Shown in pieces: positions 17,584 to 25,919 of a DNA stretch of 38,775 nt. Below the pieces are notes generated by a model. The model had not been told where the DNA came from. It searched no databases and worked only from the letters and a program-made list of their open reading frames with translations. This stretch comes from Pseudomonadota bacterium (GTDB lineage Bacteria > Pseudomonadota > Alphaproteobacteria > Rickettsiales > UBA1997), in contig JAGWWH010000016.1 of NCBI GenBank assembly GCA_018970485.1, positions 1-38,775 of the forward strand. Reading direction: 5' to 3'. Position 1 is the stretch's first letter, and every line of letters starts with the position of its first letter. The translations under genes and the position numbers were made by a program.

Positions 17584-18843
17584 TTAACGATTGATAGATT
17601 TAAACCCTAAATATCTAACCAGCACTTCCGGAACTGTTACGGAGCCATCTTCATTCTGATAATTTTCCAAAATCGCTAACAAAGTTCTGCCTACAGCCAG
17701 AGCAGATCCATTCAATGTGTGCGCAAAATGCGTTTTACCTTCTTTGGTTTTATATTTGATCGACGCACGTCGCGCCTGGAAATCACCGCAGTTAGAGCAG
17801 CTTGAGATCTCGCGATATTTATTTTGTGACGGCAACCAAACTTCTAAATCGTAAGTCTTCTGCGCGCAGAAACCCATGTCGCCCGAGCAAAGTAAAATCT
17901 TGCGAAACGGCAATTCGAGACGACGCAAAATCTCGCAAGAAACATTAGTCATTCTTTCGTGCTCAGCTTCTGAATCCTCAGCCGCAGTGATTGAAACCAA
18001 TTCCACTTTTTTAAATTGATGCTGACGAATTAGACCTTTTGTGTCTTTTCCAGCAGATCCAGCTTCGCGACGAAAGCACGGCGTGTAAGCGGTGAAGCGC
18101 AAAGGCAATTCGCTTTCTGGCAAAGTTTTTTTGGCGACTAAATTCACCAAAGAAACTTCTGAAGTTGGAATCAGCCAGTAGCCATCAGAAGTTGAAAAAG
18201 CCTCTTCAGCAAATTTTGGTAACTGACCTGAAAAGCGCATCGCATCAGATTTAACAAGGTTCGGCGGCGAAACTTCGCGGTAATTATTTTCCAGCGCGAC
18301 ATCCAACATAAAGTTTGAAAGTGCGCGTTCGAGTTGTGCCAATCCGCCGCTCAAAGTTGAAAATCTCGCTCCTGACATCAAAGCAGATTGCTCAAAATCC
18401 AGCATTCCCAAGCCTTCGCCGATTTCGTCGTGAGCTTTTGGCGTGAAAGAAAATTTCTTCGGCTCACCGAATTTTTCGATTTCGACATTTTCATTTTCGT
18501 CAGAACCAACCGGAACAGAATCGTGCGGAACGTTGGGAATCGTGGCGAGAAGCTCATTTAATTTTTCATCAACCGAGAAATCATTTTCTGCCGCAGCTAA
18601 TTCCTGATTAACTTTTTTTGACTCTTCAACCATTGCTGACGCGTCTTGGCCAGACTTTTTTGCAACCGCAATTTCTTGCGCGAATTTATTTCTCTTCGTT
18701 TGCAATTCTTGGATTAAAGTAATTTTTTTACGTTTTTCTTCGTCGAGAATAAGTAGGTCTGAAGCCTTGAAACTAGAGCTTCTCTTCTGCATCGCCGCGT
18801 CAAATTTTTCTGGGTTTTCGCGAATCCATTTAATGTCTAGCAT
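17584..18843 (-). CDS. serS: Seryl-tRNA synthetase
   Basis: A 419-residue class II synthetase that charges tRNA-Ser. The N-terminal helical arm (residues ~30-110, rich in Lys/Glu heptads) is the coiled coil that contacts the long variable arm of tRNA-Ser. Motif 2 is seen as CFRREAGSAGKDTKGLIRQH and QFKKVELVSI, and motif 3 as NGSALAVGRTLLAILENYQ near the C-terminus. Length and domain order are normal. The start is ATG at 18843. It is divergent from dapE, with a 28-bp-arm palindromic repeat filling the shared upstream region. Confidence 0.97.
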   Translation of the reverse strand: MLDIKWIRENPEKFDAAMQKRSSSFKASDLLILDEEKRKKITLIQELQTKRNKFAQEIAVAKKSGQDASAMVEESKKVNQELAAAENDFSVDEKLNELLATIPNVPHDSVPVGSDENENVEIEKFGEPKKFSFTPKAHDEIGEGLGMLDFEQSALMSGARFSTLSGGLAQLERALSNFMLDVALENNYREVSPPNLVKSDAMRFSGQLPKFAEEAFSTSDGYWLIPTSEVSLVNLVAKKTLPESELPLRFTAYTPCFRREAGSAGKDTKGLIRQHQFKKVELVSITAAEDSEAEHERMTNVSCEILRRLELPFRKILLCSGDMGFCAQKTYDLEVWLPSQNKYREISSCSNCGDFQARRASIKYKTKEGKTHFAHTLNGSALAVGRTLLAILENYQNEDGSVTVPEVLVRYLGFKSINR

Positions 18844-18876
18844 TTGAATAAAAATTTTTTGGTAATTGAAAAAAAT

Positions 18877-18957
18877 CTGGATCCCCGCCTGCGCGGGGAT
18901 GACGCGTTAAATAAGGCACTCTCTTTCAACGTCATCCCCGCGCAGGCGGGGATCCAG
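18877..18957. repeat. Dispersed palindromic repeat, CCCCGCG-GCGGG family (copy 2)
   Basis: The arms are exact 28-bp complements: 18877-18904 begins CTGGATCCCCGCCTGCGCGG and 18930-18957 begins CGTCATCCCCGCGCAGGCGG. The loop is 25 bases. Same family as 10568-10654. It occupies the divergent serS-dapE promoter region, and six-frame translation produces the tell-tale peptide VIPAQAGIQ. Confidence 0.92.
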
Positions 18958-18997
18958 GAAGTAATTTTTACTCTCTTAATTCAGGCGAAATTTTTCA

Positions 18998-20164
18998 ATG
19001 ATGAAACTCGACTCAATCAAACTCTCTCAGAATTTAATCCGCATTCCATCTTACTCTGGCGTAAATCCAGAGGTTTTAGAATTTCTTTCTGCGCATTTAA
19101 AAAATCTCGGCTTCGCTTGCGATTTTTTGGAATTTGACGGATCCAATTCTTACAAAGTTAACAATCTCCACGCGGTTTTTAATCCAAAAAATTCCGCCAA
19201 AGTTTTGTATTTCGCGGGCCACACCGACGTTGTAAATGAAGGCAACAAAGCCTCTTGGACTCACGATCCTTTCGCCGCAAGAATCATCGACGGAAAACTT
19301 TTTGGTCGCGGCGCTGCCGACATGAAATGCGCGATCGCTTGTTTTGTTTCTGCGGTGGCGGAGTTCTTAGAAAATAATCCAAATCCTGATTTTGGCATTG
19401 GCTTTCTGATTACGAATGACGAGGAAGCAGACGGCGTTAACGGCACGGCGAAAGTTTTGGAATGGATGAAAAATTCCGGCAGAAAAATTTCGCATTGTCT
19501 CGTTGGCGAACCAACAAATCCGGAAAAATTTGGCGAGATGATTAAGGTCGGACGCCGCGGATCTATTGGATTCAAGATTAAAATAACTGGCAAGCAAGGT
19601 CACGTCGCTTACCCAGATATTGCGCTAAATCCGATTACGATTTTGATCTCACTTCTGAAAATTTTGAAAGATCACAAACTCGACGAAGGCACGAAATTCT
19701 TCGATCCAAGCAATCTTGAAATCACTTCAATCTCTTCGCAAAATCTTGGTGGCAACGTCATTCCAAATGAGGCTGAAGCCGCGTTTAACGTGCGTTTCAA
19801 CGATTTGCATTCTTCGCAATCAATCCTCGATTTAGTAAAATATGCTTGCGAAAAAACAGTTGGTGGCGCTGGTTCCTTGGGCGCCAAATATGAGCTTACG
19901 CATCGCACATCTGGAGAAAGTTTTTTAAGTAATCCGAAATTTTTGGCAGAAATTGTTGTCAAAGCTTCAGAAAAAATTACCGGCAAAAAACCAGTTTTAA
20001 GCACCACCGGAGGAACCTCTGACGCCAGATTTATCAAGGATTACGCCGAAGTTGTTGAGATTGGACTAGTCAACAAAACCGCGCACAAAATTGATGAATT
20101 TTCTGAAATTTCAGAGATCGAAGAATTGCAAAAAACTTACTTGGAAATCCTACGAAATTTCTGA
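18998..20164 (+). CDS. dapE: Succinyl-diaminopimelate desuccinylase
   Basis: A 388-residue M20-family metallohydrolase that removes succinate from N-succinyl-LL-diaminopimelate, giving the precursor of meso-DAP for peptidoglycan and of lysine. Zinc ligands and catalytic residues are in AGHTDVV (His75, Asp77), FGRGAADMKCAIACF (Asp108), NDEEADG (Glu-Glu) and a C-terminal NKTAHKIDEF histidine. The lid/dimer segment KQGHVAYPD is present. It starts with tandem ATG ATG at 18998 and 19001. Its presence implies a DAP pathway and therefore a peptidoglycan wall. pgpA follows 83 bp downstream. Confidence 0.95.
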   Translation: MMKLDSIKLSQNLIRIPSYSGVNPEVLEFLSAHLKNLGFACDFLEFDGSNSYKVNNLHAVFNPKNSAKVLYFAGHTDVVNEGNKASWTHDPFAARIIDGKLFGRGAADMKCAIACFVSAVAEFLENNPNPDFGIGFLITNDEEADGVNGTAKVLEWMKNSGRKISHCLVGEPTNPEKFGEMIKVGRRGSIGFKIKITGKQGHVAYPDIALNPITILISLLKILKDHKLDEGTKFFDPSNLEITSISSQNLGGNVIPNEAEAAFNVRFNDLHSSQSILDLVKYACEKTVGGAGSLGAKYELTHRTSGESFLSNPKFLAEIVVKASEKITGKKPVLSTTGGTSDARFIKDYAEVVEIGLVNKTAHKIDEFSEISEIEELQKTYLEILRNF

Positions 20165-20247
20165 ATCGAAACAAATCAGGGAAAAATCTGGGAAAACTAA
20201 TTAAGGGCCTTCAAAACAATCTTAGACAAAATCAATCCAGATCCAAA

Positions 20248-20778
20248 ATGTTTAGAATTCACGAGCTACTACTCACCTTTTTTTACTTCGGAAAAATAAA
20301 AACAGCGCCAGGAACAATGGGATCATTCGTCTCGTTATTTCTTTGGCTAGCCTACGCAACTCTGGCTTGCGGATTTAATGTTTCGCTTGATTCGCAAAAT
20401 ATTTTTTGGGGAATTTTTTTAGTCAGCGCCTTTAGTTACGGATGTTTCGCTTCACCTCTTTACGCTAAAAAATTTGGCCAGATTGATCATCAATCAATCG
20501 TTCTTGATGAAGTGGTTGGACAGGTTGCTACTTTGCAAATCAGCTTTCTGCTTGTTTACCAAACTTACTTTCAAGATCCGCGCTTGATGGTTCTTCACCT
20601 CGCTTCTTCCTTTTTTCTTTTTCGCTTTTTTGACATCAAAAAACCTTCATTCATTGGTCGCGCTGATCGCATGAAAAGTGGTTTGGGGGTAATGTTAGAC
20701 GATCTTCTTGCCGGACTCTCAGCAGCTCTAGTTACGATAATTTTACTCGTAATCTATTTCACGCTCATAGTTTACTAG
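20248..20778 (+). CDS. pgpA: Phosphatidylglycerophosphatase A
   Basis: A 176-residue inner-membrane phosphatase of the PgpA family, which dephosphorylates phosphatidylglycerol phosphate to phosphatidylglycerol. Hallmarks are [14 protein letters not shown] (residues ~18-31), VLDEVVGQ in the middle, and [19 protein letters not shown] followed by [15 protein letters not shown] at residues ~130-165. Four hydrophobic segments are visible. Phosphatidylglycerol is the donor used by Lgt, also in this window. It is followed 86 bp later by nuoH. Confidence 0.93.
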   Translation: MFRIHELLLTFFYFGKIKTAPGTMGSFVSLFLWLAYATLACGFNVSLDSQNIFWGIFLVSAFSYGCFASPLYAKKFGQIDHQSIVLDEVVGQVATLQISFLLVYQTYFQDPRLMVLHLASSFFLFRFFDIKKPSFIGRADRMKSGLGVMLDDLLAGLSAALVTIILLVIYFTLIVY

Positions 20779-20864
20779 ACCGCATTGACACTGACGTTTC
20801 GGCAAATAATTTGCCGCGCGTTTTCATTATTTATTCCCCCTTTTTCTTTTTTTCCCACCGGCCA

Positions 20865-21869
20865 ATGGAGCAGATTTTTCCGCAGTTACTCGAACTTTTC
20901 TTGTCGAAAATTTTACCGACTCTCGGCTGGATTTTATTGATCATTCTTCCCCTGCTTGGCGCTGTTGCTTACTTAACTTTGATGGAACGCAAAGTGATCG
21001 CCGCGATGCAGTTGCGTAAAGGTCCAAACGTGGTTGGTCCTTTTGGTTTACTACAGCCTCTAGCCGATGGTTTGAAGCTGATGCTCAAGGAAGTAATTAT
21101 TCCAACCAACGCCAACAAAGCCTTATTTTTTCTAGCTCCAATCATTACCTTCGTTCTTGCTTTGATTGGCTGGGCAGTGATTCCATTCTCACAAACTTTC
21201 GTGATTGCCGACATCAATATTGGCATCCTCTACCTTCTCGCCACCTCATCTCTTGGGGTTTATGGAATCATCATTGCGGGCTGGGCAAGTAACTCAAAAT
21301 ATGCATTTTTAGGCGCGATTCGCTCTTCGGCACAAATGATTTCTTACGAAGTTTCGATAGGCTTGATCATTGTCTCTGTCGTTCTCTGCGCTGGATCGAT
21401 GAGACTTAACGACATCGTCTTAGCACAAAAAGATCACTGGTTTTTACTACCAATGCTTCCGATGTTTTTCTTATTTTTTATCTCCGCTCTCGCCGAAACT
21501 AATCGCCATCCTTTCGACCTTCCGGAAGCAGAGTCTGAGCTAGTCGCCGGTTACAACGTCGAATACAGCTCCATGCCATTTTCAATGTTCTTCCTCGGCG
21601 AATATGCGAACATGATTTTGATGTCGGCATCGGCCTCGATCCTTTTCCTTGGCGGCTGGTTGCCTATCTGTGAATTTTTAAATTTTATTCCCGGCCCAAT
21701 TTGGCTGATGGCAAAAATCTTTTTTTTACTTTTCTGCTTCATCTGGGTGCGCGCTACTCTGCCGCGCTATCGCTACGATCAACTCATGCGTCTTGGCTGG
21801 AAAGTATTTTTACCACTCTCATTAACTTGGGTCGTTGGAACCGCCACTTACCTAGTTTACCTTAAATAA
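20865..21869 (+). CDS. nuoH: NADH-quinone oxidoreductase subunit H
   Basis: A 334-residue membrane subunit of complex I at the quinone site, from ATG 20865 (MEQIFPQL). The open frame extends back to a TTG at 20811, but that adds a non-conserved Phe-rich leader and gives an atypical length. Conserved segments are [20 protein letters not shown] (residues ~42-61), [47 protein letters not shown] and [18 protein letters not shown]. Eight or so transmembrane helices are seen. The usual nuoG neighbour is missing; pgpA lies upstream instead. Confidence 0.96.
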   Translation: MEQIFPQLLELFLSKILPTLGWILLIILPLLGAVAYLTLMERKVIAAMQLRKGPNVVGPFGLLQPLADGLKLMLKEVIIPTNANKALFFLAPIITFVLALIGWAVIPFSQTFVIADINIGILYLLATSSLGVYGIIIAGWASNSKYAFLGAIRSSAQMISYEVSIGLIIVSVVLCAGSMRLNDIVLAQKDHWFLLPMLPMFFLFFISALAETNRHPFDLPEAESELVAGYNVEYSSMPFSMFFLGEYANMILMSASASILFLGGWLPICEFLNFIPGPIWLMAKIFFLLFCFIWVRATLPRYRYDQLMRLGWKVFLPLSLTWVVGTATYLVYLK

Positions 21870-21872
21870 TTT

Positions 21873-21922
21873 CACCCTTCGACAGGCTCAGGGCGACGCT
21901 TTATGCCGAGCTTGTCGAAGCA
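21873..21922. repeat. Palindromic repeat (CTTCRACAAGCTCAG family) upstream of nuoI
   Basis: The arms CTTCGACAGGCTCAG (21877-21891) and CCGAGCTTGTCGAAG (21906-21920) pair with one mismatch, with the characteristic CACCC, GGGCGAC and GCATG ends. Same family as the copy inside mnmE (11665-11722). The terminal CATG gives an in-frame ATG at 21922, seven codons before the likely nuoI start. Confidence 0.88.
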
Positions 21923-21942
21923 TGAACTTTAACACAACATCC

Positions 21943-22428
21943 ATGAAATTTTTTAGAATCGCTTACGCCTTTTTCTTGAAAGAAATTTTCTTCGGTCATC
22001 TCAAAACCTTGAGTTTCCTTTTTAAGAAAAAACACACGATCAACTACCCTTTTGAAAAAGGCCCGCTCAGCCCGCGCTTCCGCGGTGAACATGCTTTGCG
22101 CCGTTATCCAAATGGAGAAGAAAGATGTATCGCTTGCAAACTTTGCGAAGCAATTTGCCCAGCTCAAGCAATCACGATCGAATCAGAAGAAAGATCTGAT
22201 GGATCGCGTCGCACCACGAAATACGACATCGACATGTTGAAATGTATTTATTGTGGATTGTGCCAAGAGGCCTGCCCAGTTGATGCCATCGTTGAATCTC
22301 CAAATTTTGAATTCGCCACTGAAACTCGTAACGAACTTTACTACGACAAAGAAAAACTTCTGGCCAATGGCGACCGCTACGAATATGCGTTACGCAACAA
22401 TATCGAAGCGGATCTCAAACATCGTTAA
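21943..22428 (+). CDS. nuoI: NADH-quinone oxidoreductase subunit I (2x[4Fe-4S])
   Basis: A 161-residue peripheral-arm subunit of complex I from ATG 21943, matching the usual family length of about 160. Two 8-Fe ferredoxin motifs carry clusters N6a and N6b: [16 protein letters not shown] (residues ~59-74) and [16 protein letters not shown] (residues ~98-113). The conserved segment [20 protein letters not shown] precedes them. An earlier in-frame ATG at 21922 is contributed by the palindromic repeat and would add seven residues. The order nuoH-nuoI-nuoJ-nuoK is the normal complex I order. Confidence 0.96.
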   Translation: MKFFRIAYAFFLKEIFFGHLKTLSFLFKKKHTINYPFEKGPLSPRFRGEHALRRYPNGEERCIACKLCEAICPAQAITIESEERSDGSRRTTKYDIDMLKCIYCGLCQEACPVDAIVESPNFEFATETRNELYYDKEKLLANGDRYEYALRNNIEADLKHR

Positions 22429-22433
22429 TTAAT

Positions 22434-22510
22434 CGTGCTTCGTGCTTCGTGCTTCGTGCTTCGTTTGAAGCTCGTTGAAACGAGGCACAAAAGCACTAAG
22501 GACTAAGCAC
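22434..22510. repeat. Heptamer tandem repeat and partial inverted repeat before nuoJ
   Basis: Four exact copies of CGTGCTT (22434-22461) are followed by CGTTTGAAG...GAAACG and by AAGCACTAAGGACTAAGCAC (22491-22510), which can pair imperfectly with the GTGCTT units. The structure fills the nuoI-nuoJ gap right up to the nuoJ start. Confidence 0.8.
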
Positions 22511-22513
22511 TAA

Positions 22514-23125
22514 ATGAACTTCACACTTTACCTCTTCTACATCTTTTCATTCGTACTAATCTCTTCCGCCATCGTGGTTGTTAGTACACGCAACATGGTC
22601 CACGCGGCGATGTTTTTGATTCTTGCCTTCGTTAACGCCTCAGCGCTTTTTATTCTGCTTGGCGCCGAATTTATCTCGATGCTTCTGATCGTTGTTTATG
22701 TAGGAGCGATTGCAGTTCTGTTCCTGTTCGTAGTGATGATGCTTAATATTGACGTCAAACGCGAAGAAGAAGTTAATCGCAAGCGCCCAATATTTATGCT
22801 GGTTGGCATTATTTTCTTCACTGAAATTTTGCTCATCACTCGATTCTCAACGATTAAATTCTACGAGACAAAAAGCCTATTCCCCACCCCGGACGACTTG
22901 AGCAACACCCAAGCAATCGGCAACTTGCTTTACACAGATTTTGTTTTGCCCTTCCAACTTTCTGGAGCGGTACTTTTTGTAGCGATGATTGGCGCGATCG
23001 TATTAACAATGCGCGAAGAAATTCGCCCAATAAAAAAACAAAATATTGCCAACCAAGTCTCTCGCAACAAGGCTTCTTCCCTTGAAATTGCGAAAGTGAA
23101 AATCGGCGAAGGAATTGATTTATAA
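22514..23125 (+). CDS. nuoJ: NADH-quinone oxidoreductase subunit J
   Basis: A 203-residue membrane subunit of complex I with five hydrophobic helices. The N-terminal helix YLFYIFSFVLISSAIVVVST is followed by RNMVHAAMFLILAFVNASAL and the conserved GAEFISMLLIVVYVGAIAVL with FLFVVMMLN, typical of NuoJ. A fourth helix near residue 95 and a fifth (LSGAVLFVAMIGAIVLTMRE) complete the fold. The hydrophilic C-terminal tail of about 30 residues is usual. nuoK starts 3 bp downstream, so the two are co-translated. Confidence 0.96.
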   Translation: MNFTLYLFYIFSFVLISSAIVVVSTRNMVHAAMFLILAFVNASALFILLGAEFISMLLIVVYVGAIAVLFLFVVMMLNIDVKREEEVNRKRPIFMLVGIIFFTEILLITRFSTIKFYETKSLFPTPDDLSNTQAIGNLLYTDFVLPFQLSGAVLFVAMIGAIVLTMREEIRPIKKQNIANQVSRNKASSLEIAKVKIGEGIDL

Positions 23126-23128
23126 TTT

Positions 23129-23440
23129 ATGAACGGACTCGAACTACAAAGTTTCATCACTCTTGCTGCAGCTCTTTTTTGCATCGGCGTCAGCGGAATT
23201 TTTCTTAATCGCAAAAACGTGATTTCACTTTTGATGTCGATCGAACTGATGTTGCTTGCTGTAAACATCAACTTCGTCGCCTTCTCAGCCTTTTTACATG
23301 ATTTAGTCGGACAGATTTTCACCATCTTTGTTCTTACTGTTGCTGGCGCTGAAGCCGCAATTGGCCTAGCTATTTTGATCATTTATTTCCGCAGCAACAG
23401 AAATATTGAACTTGAGAACATTTCTTCACTCAAAGGCTGA
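23129..23440 (+). CDS. nuoK: NADH-quinone oxidoreductase subunit K
   Basis: A 103-residue three-helix membrane subunit of complex I. The second helix keeps the proton-channel glutamates in [20 protein letters not shown] and the third helix holds the second conserved glutamate in [20 protein letters not shown]. Length is exactly typical. The TGA stop overlaps by one base the ATG of the downstream exported repeat protein (TGATG). nuoL, nuoM and nuoN, which normally follow, are not in the window. Confidence 0.97.
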   Translation: MNGLELQSFITLAAALFCIGVSGIFLNRKNVISLLMSIELMLLAVNINFVAFSAFLHDLVGQIFTIFVLTVAGAEAAIGLAILIIYFRSNRNIELENISSLKG

Positions 23441-24783
23441 TGCGTCGCTTCATCTTTGTTATTTTCTCACTAATCTCCTCTTCAGTTTTTGCACAAGAGG
23501 CCTGCAACAACATTCCCGCTTACTACGATCAAATTCTCTCCGAGGTTGCAAAGAAAAATCCCCAAGCAATTTCTAGTCTTTACGACTGCTTCAAACGCGA
23601 TCGCACTTTGATTTTAAAGGCTTCAGTGATTGATCCGTCACAATTTCAAAATGCTGATGAATCGCTACAAGAAGATCAGGTTTTTATTTTACGCTTGTTA
23701 AAAATTAGCTCAGAAGTCTTGCAATATGCAGCTCCGGAGCTTCGGCTAGATCCATTTTTCATGGAAAAAGCGACTTATCTGAATCGTTACGCCTTACAAT
23801 ACGCATCTTGGACACTTCTCGATAATAAACTTTTCATGCAGCGCATGATTGATCTCGATCCCATCAATTACAAATTTGCTTCAGATCGATTAAAGCTGTT
23901 GCCAGAATTTGCCTCTAAAGCCTTTCTAGATAATGGATTACTCCTCGAATTTGCTCCGCAAAAAATCAAAGAAGATAAAAAATTAGTAAAAATCGCGATT
24001 AGCTCAAATAGCTCCGCGTTTGAATTCGCAGCAGATTCACTAAAAACAGATTCAGAGCTCAAAAAATTAGCCGTCACAAAAACCTCCATAAAATCTCCGG
24101 AAAATTTACAGAAATTTTTAAGCCAAAATTACTTTGGAAATGCTGAAAAAGAAGAATTGGGAAAAGTCATCAAAAACCAAGGAAAGTTCTTTTCGAAAAA
24201 TAAAATTATCGATCGCGACTACGTCACTAAGTGGCAAAGAATTTCTGGTGGTAGCAACGAGAGATGGCAATTAATCGCAGCAAATAGTCGTAATTACCAA
24301 AATTCTTGGCGTAAAGATTTTAAAAAATATCCCGAGCTTGCCAAAAAAATTGAAAAATTTTTTCTCAGTCACGAAGTCGCAGAAAACACCTTGGAAAACC
24401 TAACTACGGTTTTTTTGTGGGGAGTAAAAAAAGATCCACTCACTTTAGTTTTTAACGTCTATCTCGTGCGCGACAGCACAGATCAAGACCTTGGACCAGA
24501 TTTTGTTGATGTTTCCTCGCTAACCGCAATAGCTCAAAAACGTAAAGGAAAGTGGGAAATGACCGTGATTGAAGTAATTTTTGATAGCGAAGAGAGAACA
24601 GATATCAGCTACGAAGACGGCCTAAAACGCTACAACATTTGGGATCTTTACGTGACTGATAAAAAAGACAAAAACCCAAAAATTATTTTTAAAGTTTCAG
24701 ATAAATTTCGAGAATATTTTGAGGTTTTTGAAGAGCAGAAAAATGGAAAATATCAGAAAATATTAACTAGTGATAAGCGGTAA
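23440..24783 (+). CDS. Exported DUF4116-like repeat protein, coupled to nuoK
   Basis: A 447-residue protein with a clear signal peptide ([19 protein letters not shown], cleavage about residue 19). Residues ~80-215 hold four or five helical repeats of roughly 22-25 residues with the pattern (L/F)xxAxxxLKxDxxLxxxA, e.g. LEFAPQKIKEDKKLVKIA and FEFAADSLKTDSELKKLA. This matches the DUF4116 repeat that is abundant in protist-associated bacteria and some giant viruses. The C-terminal 230 residues look like a mixed alpha/beta domain I do not recognise (LVFNVYLVRDSTDQD, WEMTVIEVIFDSE). It has an AAAGG site 5 bases before the ATG and a one-base overlap with nuoK. The role in the periplasm or beyond is unknown. 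Confidence 0.7.
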   Translation: MRRFIFVIFSLISSSVFAQEACNNIPAYYDQILSEVAKKNPQAISSLYDCFKRDRTLILKASVIDPSQFQNADESLQEDQVFILRLLKISSEVLQYAAPELRLDPFFMEKATYLNRYALQYASWTLLDNKLFMQRMIDLDPINYKFASDRLKLLPEFASKAFLDNGLLLEFAPQKIKEDKKLVKIAISSNSSAFEFAADSLKTDSELKKLAVTKTSIKSPENLQKFLSQNYFGNAEKEELGKVIKNQGKFFSKNKIIDRDYVTKWQRISGGSNERWQLIAANSRNYQNSWRKDFKKYPELAKKIEKFFLSHEVAENTLENLTTVFLWGVKKDPLTLVFNVYLVRDSTDQDLGPDFVDVSSLTAIAQKRKGKWEMTVIEVIFDSEERTDISYEDGLKRYNIWDLYVTDKKDKNPKIIFKVSDKFREYFEVFEEQKNGKYQKILTSDKR

Positions 24784-24796
24784 AATTTAGTCGCCG

Positions 24797-25420
24797 TTAG
24801 CTAAAATTTTGTAAGTCAGTTGCGAAGTTTTTTACTCCCAGCTTTTCAAGCTCTGCAACCCTTTTTAAATCATTCACCGTCCAAGCAAAAATCTTCTGAC
24901 GAGAAAATTTAGCGACAAAATTTGCGTTAATTAAGCCGTGAAAAACCGATAAAAATCCAACTCGCTCCTGCGCGCAAAATTCTTCCAACAATAAAATATT
25001 TTTTTCTTCTTCACACACCGCTGCGAATTGTACCGAATCACCAAAAACATCTCGTGCTAACATCTGAAAATATTTCGTAAGTTCGTAATTTAACTCAAAA
25101 GGCACTAAAAATATTTTATCTAAGCCAATTTTTGCTTTTTTAATCTCGACTAAAACCAACTCAAAAATCTTTTTAGCGTTAACCTCGTTCATATTTTTGA
25201 AGTCGAGCCAATAAGTCATTTCTTCACCAAAATAAAAATAATCACCCAAGTTCGGAAGGGTCTCATTGCTTGGCTGATCATGTTTTATCAAAATCTCTTC
25301 ATTTACGAACCACAAATCAAACTCGATCGCACGAAAACCTGATTTGTAAGCTGCGTGTAGGCTTGCAATTGAGTTCTCTGGACTATTTTTTGTAACCAAA
25401 CCGCGATGTGCAAAAATCAT
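24797..25420 (-). CDS. Glycerophosphodiester phosphodiesterase family protein
   Basis: A 207-residue GDPD-type TIM-barrel enzyme from ATG 25420; an upstream GTG at 25447 would add nine residues. The family would hydrolyse glycerophosphodiesters to glycerol-3-phosphate and an alcohol. Catalytic and metal residues are visible: AHRG near the N-terminus, SPENSIASLHAAY, GFRAIEFDLWFVNEEILIKH (E-x-D and the second His), and YWLDFKN. The second half is more divergent and shorter than in E. coli GlpQ/UgpQ, but TVNDLKRVAELEKLGVKNFA and TD near the end are typical. No signal peptide, so it is cytoplasmic. Its start codon overlaps that of the divergent cutA. Confidence 0.85.
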   Translation of the reverse strand: MIFAHRGLVTKNSPENSIASLHAAYKSGFRAIEFDLWFVNEEILIKHDQPSNETLPNLGDYFYFGEEMTYWLDFKNMNEVNAKKIFELVLVEIKKAKIGLDKIFLVPFELNYELTKYFQMLARDVFGDSVQFAAVCEEEKNILLLEEFCAQERVGFLSVFHGLINANFVAKFSRQKIFAWTVNDLKRVAELEKLGVKNFATDLQNFS

Positions 25421-25421
25421 G
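25418..25421. promoter_or_regulatory. Shared CATG: overlapping divergent start codons of gdpD-like gene and cutA
   Basis: On the plus strand CATG reads ATG (25419) for cutA; on the minus strand it reads ATG (25420) for the GDPD-like gene. Neither side shows a Shine-Dalgarno motif, and each gene's promoter would lie inside the other gene's coding region. Confidence 0.6.
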
Positions 25422-25745
25422 AAAAAAGTTATTTTAGTTGAAACCACTTACCCAAATCTGTCTTCGGCAAAAAAATTAGCAAAGATTCTGCTTGATCAAA
25501 ATCTAGCTGCTTGCGTGCAGTTTTTTGAAATAAAAAGCATGTATGTTTGGCAGAAAAAAATACAAAATGATCAAGAAATTTTGGTGAGAATTAAAACCAA
25601 AAACTCGCTTTATAAACAGGTCGAAATTCTGATCAAAAAACACCATTCTTACAAAATTCCACAAATCTTCTCGATTCAGATAAATCAAGGCTCCAAGACC
25701 TATTGCGATTGGGTGGTAAAAAGCACAAAAATATCTAGCAAATAA
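25419..25745 (+). CDS. cutA: CutA1-family divalent-ion tolerance protein
   Basis: A 108-residue protein of the CutA1 family, small trimeric proteins originally linked to copper tolerance. The typical motifs are [40 protein letters not shown] and HSYKIPQIFSIQINQGSKTY, the last forming the conserved Pro-containing C-terminal strand. It is cytoplasmic, with no signal sequence. The true molecular role of the family remains uncertain. It starts in the shared CATG with the divergent GDPD-like gene. Confidence 0.92.
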   Translation: MKKVILVETTYPNLSSAKKLAKILLDQNLAACVQFFEIKSMYVWQKKIQNDQEILVRIKTKNSLYKQVEILIKKHHSYKIPQIFSIQINQGSKTYCDWVVKSTKISSK

Positions 25746-25890
25746 CTTTGCTGACTCCTAAGTTCTGAGTGAATATTTCACACCATTTACAACAAATTTT
25801 TTACCAATTTTTCAAATCAGCCAAAGCAGCTATTCTAGAGTTTTTATGTTATTTTCATTGAACAATTTTATCTCGACCTAGTCAAATAGC

Positions 25891-25919
25891 TGTTCCTTGC
25901 GCTATTATTTTAAGGAACA
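25891..25919 (+). promoter_or_regulatory. Hairpin masking the rne Shine-Dalgarno and start codon
   Basis: TGTTCCTT (25891-25898) is the exact complement of AAGGAACA (25912-25919), which contains the AAGGA ribosome-binding site and the A of the rne ATG. The loop is 13 bases. The fold would block ribosome entry and is a candidate for autoregulation or temperature sensing of RNase E. Confidence 0.6.

Noticed and set aside
18844-19137. 97-codon ORF before dapE
   Set aside because: Much of it is the translated palindromic repeat (it contains VIPAQAGIQ), and it overlaps dapE out of frame.
22434-22461. Heptamer repeat as a CRISPR or phase-variation switch
   Set aside because: It lies in an intergenic region, has only four copies and is not within a coding frame; kept only as a repeat.
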